Shown: one piece after another, positions 58,879 through 64,000 of the stretch | How positions within the stretch are numbered: the first letter of the stretch is position 1 | How the letters are laid out: each line of letters starts with the position of its first letter | NCBI RefSeq assembly: GCF_004331735.1 | Contig: NZ_SJSO01000007.1 | Coordinates: 186,001-250,000, forward strand | Source: Pedobacter psychrodurus | Lineage (GTDB): Bacteria; Bacteroidota; Bacteroidia; Sphingobacteriales; Sphingobacteriaceae | Reading direction: 5' to 3' | DNA length: 64,000 nt | Notes under the pieces: generated by a model | The model's input: the letters and a program-made list of their open reading frames with translations, nothing else | Databases searched by the model: none | What the model was told of the DNA's origin: nothing | Translations under genes and position numbers: made by a program

Positions 58879-60687
58879 ATGAAAAGAAATATATTATTTA
58901 AAGCAGCTGTCATTTTAGTATTGATCTGCTCTTTAACCGCCTGTAAAAAATTTCTCGATCAGGTACCCGATGATAAACAGACCATTGATGATGTTTTTAA
59001 AAAGAAAATTGAATCAGAGAAATATCTCGCTGGAATTTACACCTATATCAGGTCAAACGGCGATTGGAATTTAACGAGTCCATGGGAAGGTTTATCGGAT
59101 GAGGCAGATGTTACCTATAACGATTACCCAACCTATTCGATGAATTTGGGTAACTGGGATAAAAATCGTGGAGATTATAATTTTTGGATCTATTATTATC
59201 AGGGGATCCGCAGGGCTTCTTACTTCATGAAACGCGTTCCGGAAAATCCCGAAATCGAACCACAGTTAATTAAACAGTACGTAGCCGAAGCAAGGGCATT
59301 AAGAGCATATTTTTATTCTTGTCTCATTGCTCAATATGGGCCTGTAATCATATTGCCGGATCTTCCTATTCCGCCAGATGCATCTATCGAAGATTTTAGT
59401 TTTCCAAGGAATAGCTATGATGAATGTGTCAATTATATTGTTTTAGAACTGGATAAAGCCATTGCCGATTTACCCGTTTCGCAAGGCAATACCCGCGAGT
59501 TTGGTCGATGGAAAAAAGGAATGGCCCTGGCTGTTAAATCACGCACCCTGTTGTATGCAGCTAGTCCCTTGTACAATGGAAATACAGATTTTGCTGGTTT
59601 TAAAAATTTGGATGGAAAGGTATTGATCAACCAGACATTTGATATAAATAAATGGAAAAGAGCTGCTGATGCATCAAAAGAGCTCATAGATATGCCTGAT
59701 TATAGTTTGTATAAAGAACTGGATGCAGGTGGAAATATAAAACCTTACGAATCGCTTAAAAATCTTTGGCTTAAAGATTGGAATTCCGAAGTTATCCTGT
59801 GTCGTTTGTTAGATGATAAACTTTATTCTATTGATAAAAATGGCTCGCCTTATATTCTGGGTGGATGGTCATCATGGGGAGCCACACAACAAGCGGTTGA
59901 TGCATTTTTTACGGCAAACGGAAGATCGATAGATGATCCGGTTTCAGGTTATACCGAAGTTGGGACTACTTCAACTGCTAACAACTATTATGCAGCAGGC
60001 ACTTCAAACATGTACGTGAACAGGGAGCCCCGTTTTTATGTAAACATTACTTTCAACTTGAGCAAATGGATTAATAATGCCAGTAATAATAATAGCGGAA
60101 CCGGAGCTTCACCAATAACAATTCAATTGTATAAGGGTGGAAACAGTGGCCAGTACACAGGGCGCAACTGGTCTAGAACAGGTTATGTTGTTCGTAAAAT
60201 GGTTAACCCAAACAGCAAAGTAGGCCCTGATCAAATTGCGGACAGAGCTGAAATCATTTTCAGGTTAGGCGAAATCTACCTCAATTATGCCGAAGCACTG
60301 AACGAATATGCGCCAGGAAATGCCGATATTAAAAAATACATTAACCTGATCAGAGAAAGGGCAGGAATTCCTCAATATGGTTCGGCAGCCAATCAGGTAC
60401 CGGAACCTACAAACCAAGTGGCTTGGCGAGATGCAATCCGTAAAGAAAGAAGGGTAGAATTGGCTTTTGAGAGTTTTCGGTATTTTGATACCCGTAGATG
60501 GAAAATTGCAGATCAAACCGATGGCGGACCTTTTTATGGAATGGACGTTAATGCCACAACCTCTACAGATTTTCAAAAAAGAGTAGTATTCGAGAATAGG
60601 GTTTTCTTGAAGAAAAACTACCTGTGGAACATCATTCAATCAGAATTGAACAAAGACAAAAACCTTGTAGGCAACCCAGGCTGGTAA
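58879..60687 (+). CDS. SusD/RagB-like glycan-binding lipoprotein
   Basis: The 602-residue product has lipobox Cys22 (CSLTACKK) followed by the typical FLDQVPDDKQT. TPR-like helices (AEARALRAYFYSCLIAQYGPVIIL) and the C-terminal SusD signature (LGEIYLNYAEALNEY, RKERRVELAFESFRYFDTRRW) are present. It lids the SusC barrel and captures oligosaccharide. Genes susC, susD and the SusE-like protein gene are spaced by 18-21 bp in one transcript. Confidence 0.94.
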   Translation: MKRNILFKAAVILVLICSLTACKKFLDQVPDDKQTIDDVFKKKIESEKYLAGIYTYIRSNGDWNLTSPWEGLSDEADVTYNDYPTYSMNLGNWDKNRGDYNFWIYYYQGIRRASYFMKRVPENPEIEPQLIKQYVAEARALRAYFYSCLIAQYGPVIILPDLPIPPDASIEDFSFPRNSYDECVNYIVLELDKAIADLPVSQGNTREFGRWKKGMALAVKSRTLLYAASPLYNGNTDFAGFKNLDGKVLINQTFDINKWKRAADASKELIDMPDYSLYKELDAGGNIKPYESLKNLWLKDWNSEVILCRLLDDKLYSIDKNGSPYILGGWSSWGATQQAVDAFFTANGRSIDDPVSGYTEVGTTSTANNYYAAGTSNMYVNREPRFYVNITFNLSKWINNASNNNSGTGASPITIQLYKGGNSGQYTGRNWSRTGYVVRKMVNPNSKVGPDQIADRAEIIFRLGEIYLNYAEALNEYAPGNADIKKYINLIRERAGIPQYGSAANQVPEPTNQVAWRDAIRKERRVELAFESFRYFDTRRWKIADQTDGGPFYGMDVNATTSTDFQKRVVFENRVFLKKNYLWNIIQSELNKDKNLVGNPGW

Positions 60688-60708
60688 TCCAATTTAATAG
60701 ATCATAAA

Positions 60709-61842
60709 ATGAACAGAATATTTAAAAACAAATATGCTATGGGCATGCTTTGCCTGTTATTCTTATTCTCTTGTAAAAAGGATCGGATAGATAATGTAAC
60801 CACAACCATTTCACAGCCAATACTTAGCGCACCAGCAAATAATACGGTGGTAAACCTAAATCCCTCAAGCAATGCGGTGGTTACGTTTGAATGGAACCCG
60901 GCAACAACAGGGAATTATACTTTACCATTTTATAAAGTTGTTTTCGATAAAGAAAGCGGCGATTTTTCAAAACCAGTATACACCGGGATTCCTGCAAAGG
61001 TGGGTAGCGATAATAAATTGTCTTTATCCCATAAAGAAATGAACAAAATTGCTGCTGGGGCTGGTATTGCAGAATTGGCTAGCGGTAAGGTTAAATGGCA
61101 GGTTATCGCTTCTAATGGTGTTATTGCGGCTACTTCGGGTGCTGGTATAATCGAACTGAAACGTCCGGCTGGTTTTGCAGAAAACCCTGCAACTGTTTTT
61201 ATAACAGGTGTAGCAAGCGAAGGAGGGACAGATTTAACTAAAGCACAGTCTTTCAAAAAAATATCAGATGGTGTATTCGAAATTTATACAGCCTTAAGCG
61301 CTGGTAGTTATAAATTGGTTGATAAGATTACGGGATCAGCTTTAACTTTCGTTATTGATGCCGGTGTGATAAAACAAGGAACAGAAGTGACTAGTCCGGC
61401 TACCGCCAAAACAGTGTACCGCATCAATCTCGATTTCAATAAATCAATAGCAATCTTTACCGAAATTGAGTCGGTAGGATTGTGGTTTTCGGGTTATAAT
61501 AAAATTCAGAACACTTTAACTTACGATGCTGCAGGTGTTTGGAAAGCGATAGATATACCCATAGTTTGGAAAACAGAATCTTGGGGTAAAGATGAACGTT
61601 ATAAATTTAGGGTTACTGAAAAAGATGCAGTTGGTACCATTACGGTGAAAAACTGGGGATGTTCTGTTAAAGATAACGTAAGGGCAACATCTTCGAGTCC
61701 GGCAAGTTATTTTTTGCTAAAAGAAGTGGATAACTCGCAATACGATTATACGTACAAATTTGCAGCAGAAGCACAGAAAACAGATATCGAGTTCAGGCTG
61801 CAATCAACTGCTGATTACACACATAAAGTAACTTTTAAATAA
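60709..61842 (+). CDS. SusE-like surface glycan-binding lipoprotein
   Basis: A 377-residue lipoprotein with Cys22 (LLFLFSCKK), then a SusE-type Ig-like domain (ILSAPANNTVVNLNPSSNAVVTFEWNP, residues about 35-150), and two further beta-sandwich modules, each with a Trp and a glycine-rich loop as in SusE/SusF-type binding domains. The DAAGVWKAIDIPIVWKTESWG stretch near 270-290 resembles the starch-binding-like module of SusF. It is expected at the cell surface to raise local substrate. It follows susD by 21 bp. Confidence 0.82.
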   Translation: MNRIFKNKYAMGMLCLLFLFSCKKDRIDNVTTTISQPILSAPANNTVVNLNPSSNAVVTFEWNPATTGNYTLPFYKVVFDKESGDFSKPVYTGIPAKVGSDNKLSLSHKEMNKIAAGAGIAELASGKVKWQVIASNGVIAATSGAGIIELKRPAGFAENPATVFITGVASEGGTDLTKAQSFKKISDGVFEIYTALSAGSYKLVDKITGSALTFVIDAGVIKQGTEVTSPATAKTVYRINLDFNKSIAIFTEIESVGLWFSGYNKIQNTLTYDAAGVWKAIDIPIVWKTESWGKDERYKFRVTEKDAVGTITVKNWGCSVKDNVRATSSSPASYFLLKEVDNSQYDYTYKFAAEAQKTDIEFRLQSTADYTHKVTFK

Positions 61843-61849
61843 AATTCAC

Positions 61850-61875
61850 GGCGGTTTTTTGAAAGATTAACCGCC
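61850..61875 (+). other. Intercistronic hairpin between the SusE-like gene and the GH76 gene
   Basis: GGCGGTT (61850-61856) and AACCGCC (61869-61875) pair perfectly with an 11-base loop. No U tract follows, so it may protect or process the upstream mRNA rather than end transcription. Confidence 0.5.
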
Positions 61876-61890
61876 ATAATCTCTGAGACT

Positions 61891-63042
61891 ATGAAATTAT
61901 TTTCAAAATATACAATACTTAGTGGGCTGCTTGTTACGATGTGTTTTTTAGCCTGTAAAAAAGATAAAACCTCGGTAACGCCACCAGAACCTGTTGCTCC
62001 GCCAGTGGTGGTTGATTGGGCTAAAGCTGCTGATGAAGCACAGCTTGCACTCGAAGTTCAATTTTACAACACCACTCAAAACTATTACAACCAAAACAAT
62101 GATGGTCATGTGGGCTTTAACTATTGGTGGAACGCTCATGCCCTGGATGTACATATTGATGCCTACAGAAGAACAAAAGATGCCAAGTACCTCACCAAAA
62201 TGAAAGCTTTGCTAAAGGGGTGTTATGTTAAAAATGGCAATACCTATAAAAATACTTTTTATGATGATATGGAATGGTGGGCATTGGCCTGTTTAAGGGC
62301 TTACGATGCTACTGGTGATATCGAATATAAGCAAGCTGCAGATCAGCTTTGGGTCTGGATCAAAGTAGGATGGACTACTGTAAAAAACGGAGGGATTATG
62401 TGGGCATCAGGCTCTGCAGATTCTAAAAATGCCTGTTCCAATGCCCCGGCAGCTATTATCGCTGCCAGGATGTATCAGTTGGATAAAAAAGCCGATGATT
62501 TAGAATGGGCAAAAAAGATTTATACATGGATGAAGGCTTATGTAGTTGAACCTGCACGTGGAGTAGTTTGGGATGCCTATGGAAATACCAGCGAAGGTGC
62601 ACTTTACACCTATAATCAAGGTACGTGGCTTGGTGCAGGTTTAGAACTTTATCTCATTACCAAAGATCAGGTCTATTTAGATGATGCCGTTCGAAATGCA
62701 AATTATATCATGAACGATGCAATCAAATTCTCACCTAATGGCATTTTAAAAGGTGAAAATTCTGGAGATGGCGGTTTGTTTAAAGGGATTTTTATCCGAT
62801 ACATGGCGCAGCTTTTATTAAAAAATGCAGTTGATGAATACACCAAACAGCTTTACGTAAAGTATTTAAAAAACAATGGACAAAGTTTATACACTAAAGC
62901 CCTTAGAACGCCAGAGAATCTGTTTGGATCTGATTGGGTGAGTAAGCCCAGTTCGAAAACCGGAGATTGTTCCGTTCAACTGAGTGCTATCATGCTGCTC
63001 GAGACATTGGACGAACTAAAAAGAGCTGGCATTGTACAATAA
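61891..63042 (+). CDS. GH76-family glycoside hydrolase lipoprotein (endo-alpha-1,6-mannanase-like)
   Basis: GH76 enzymes cut the alpha-1,6-mannan backbone of fungal mannan and related mannosides. The 383-residue product is a lipoprotein (Cys22 in CFLACKK) with a short Pro-rich linker, then an (alpha/alpha)6 barrel. The catalytic Asp pair is D125-D126 in FYDDMEWWALAC, the family hallmark. Further landmarks are NYWWNAHALDVHIDAYRR and YTYNQGTWLGAGLELY. Its position behind SusE-like and the lipid anchor suggest cell-surface cleavage before uptake. It follows the SusE-like gene by 48 bp. Confidence 0.9.
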   Translation: MKLFSKYTILSGLLVTMCFLACKKDKTSVTPPEPVAPPVVVDWAKAADEAQLALEVQFYNTTQNYYNQNNDGHVGFNYWWNAHALDVHIDAYRRTKDAKYLTKMKALLKGCYVKNGNTYKNTFYDDMEWWALACLRAYDATGDIEYKQAADQLWVWIKVGWTTVKNGGIMWASGSADSKNACSNAPAAIIAARMYQLDKKADDLEWAKKIYTWMKAYVVEPARGVVWDAYGNTSEGALYTYNQGTWLGAGLELYLITKDQVYLDDAVRNANYIMNDAIKFSPNGILKGENSGDGGLFKGIFIRYMAQLLLKNAVDEYTKQLYVKYLKNNGQSLYTKALRTPENLFGSDWVSKPSSKTGDCSVQLSAIMLLETLDELKRAGIVQ

Positions 63043-63058
63043 TTTAATTCCAATATAC

Positions 63059-64000
63059 ATGAGCAAAAGAATAAAAATATTATGTGCGCTCTTAGTGTTG
63101 CCTGCAATATTGTTTGCAGGTAACATTAGCTTAAATCCTGTATCTGCCTATCCTTTACCGTCAATTTATACAAAATCACTAATTTTTAATCTAGTTGTTT
63201 CGGGGATAGATATTCCGGTTGTTAATTATACTGAAAAATATGATTATGCACATTTTTTGATGAGTACAGAAACGGCTGAAGTGATTGTTTCTTTATCCGA
63301 TGAAGACATTACAACGTATAATGTTAGTCCTAAAAAGTTAAATATTCCTGCCCAGGCTAAAGCAAAACAATTAACATTTATCATTCGGAAGGGTGATTAC
63401 CTCATCATTAAAATCAACAAAAAGAAAGAACTCGTAATTGTAGCTGATGCTGAGGTTAAAGATAAGCCTAAGCCGAGGGGGAAAGGTGTTTTTAACGTGC
63501 TTGAGCCGGTTTATCATGCAGATTCGACTGGAAAAACTTTAACAACCAGCTCCATACAGAATGCCATAAATGATGCTTCAGTCTATAAAAATGGAATTGT
63601 TTATATTCCAGCGGGCGTATATAAAGTGGGAAACATCGAACTTAAAAGCAATACGGCTATTTACCTGGAAGAAGGAGCGGTACTGCTTTTTTCGGGCAAA
63701 GCCGAAGATTATACCATAAATGCAAGAAAAGATTCTCAGAAAAGAAACATTACCTGGTGGATTTATACCAAAATGGGTGCTAGGCATATTAAACTATTTG
63801 GCAATGGTACTTTAGATGGTAACGGCAAATTTGCCACAGAAAAGGGAAAAATCGGAAATCACATCCTTGCTATTATGGGTGCGGAGCACTTTACCCTTGA
63901 TGGATTGATTATCCGCAATTCTGGTGCCTGGGCAATTATGCCAACGCGTGCTAAAAATGTGGTGCTGAAAAATTTCAAACTTTTTAATCGGTTTGATATG
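63059..64000 (+). CDS. GH28-like (polygalacturonase-fold) enzyme, 3' end outside window
   Basis: The ATG at 63059 opens a frame that runs off the right edge (314 codons visible). A short hydrophobic N-terminus (LCALLVLPAILFAG) is a signal peptide. Residues about 30-130 form a beta-sandwich module. From about 145 the right-handed beta-helix begins (SIQNAINDASVYKNGIVYIPAG and IKLFGNGTLDGNG), typical for GH28 and related families. The expected catalytic NTD and DD motifs lie beyond the window, so activity cannot be checked. It follows the GH76 gene by 16 bp and belongs to the PUL. Confidence 0.8.
   Translation, partial: MSKRIKILCALLVLPAILFAGNISLNPVSAYPLPSIYTKSLIFNLVVSGIDIPVVNYTEKYDYAHFLMSTETAEVIVSLSDEDITTYNVSPKKLNIPAQAKAKQLTFIIRKGDYLIIKINKKKELVIVADAEVKDKPKPRGKGVFNVLEPVYHADSTGKTLTTSSIQNAINDASVYKNGIVYIPAGVYKVGNIELKSNTAIYLEEGAVLLFSGKAEDYTINARKDSQKRNITWWIYTKMGARHIKLFGNGTLDGNGKFATEKGKIGNHILAIMGAEHFTLDGLIIRNSGAWAIMPTRAKNVVLKNFKLFNRFDM

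Overview
The window looks like chromosome from a member of the Bacteroidota, most likely Sphingobacteriaceae and Pedobacter-like. The evidence is SusC/SusD outer-membrane pairs, FecR/ECF regulation, DUF4374 and PepSY iron-uptake genes, AT-rich DNA, few Shine-Dalgarno sites, and promoters of the TTTG-N18..20-TAnnTTTG type. I saw no rRNA, tRNA, CRISPR array, prophage or intact insertion sequence.

Layout. 1-3.9 kb: the end of a PVC-type haem-binding protein and a heparinase II/III-like lyase. 3.9-5.8 kb: cysE-cysM for cysteine synthesis, with a palindrome and a leader hairpin upstream and a terminator inside the end of cysM. 5.8-8.5 kb: an odd pair (a receiver protein without its phospho-Asp and an IS3 OrfA-like DNA-binding protein) behind a 52-bp inverted repeat, then a broken Na+/H+ antiporter. 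8.7-10 kb: an orphan GHKL ATPase. 10.1-16.4 kb: a coupled 5-oxoprolinase operon (pxpB-pxpC-pxpA), an Nramp-fold transporter lacking metal-site motifs, and a secreted M1 aminopeptidase. 17-23 kb: an ergothioneine operon with a flavin disulfide oxidoreductase, a two-gene ABC importer, egtB and egtD. A class V PLP enzyme converges on it. 24-29.9 kb: DinB-like and VOC proteins, pta-ackA, and two poorly known genes. 30-35 kb: a XusABC-like siderophore uptake operon behind a structured leader. 35.3-48.9 kb: a nitrate assimilation island. It holds an FNR-like regulator, mobA, a rubredoxin fusion, a nitrate-reductase-associated protein, a self-contained nitrate reductase, a nitrate transporter, nirD, nirB and the siroheme methyltransferase. 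REP-like repeats interrupt it. 49-53.5 kb: GH29 fucosidase, SDR, K+ channel, acidic protein and DUF4142 protein. 53.5-64 kb: a polysaccharide utilisation locus (ECF sigma, FecR, SusC, SusD, SusE-like, GH76, and a GH28-like enzyme cut by the window edge), probably aimed at an alpha-mannan-type glycan.

How the genes work together. The nitrate island is the clearest unit. The regulator keeps four cysteines in near-FNR positions and the E..xR recognition helix. An ideal TGA-N6-TCA site lies between the divergent nirB operon and the siroheme gene, so one regulator could control import, both reductions and cofactor supply. The ergothioneine operon joins synthesis and putative uptake of the same thiol. 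The pxp operon together with a peptidase suggests recycling of peptides and pyroglutamate. The strongest leads for new biology are the leader of the xus operon (three hairpins and a 9-codon frame), the sulfite-reductase-like rubredoxin fusion without a siroheme centre, the circularly permuted solute-binding domain, and the Nramp-like protein of the pxp operon.
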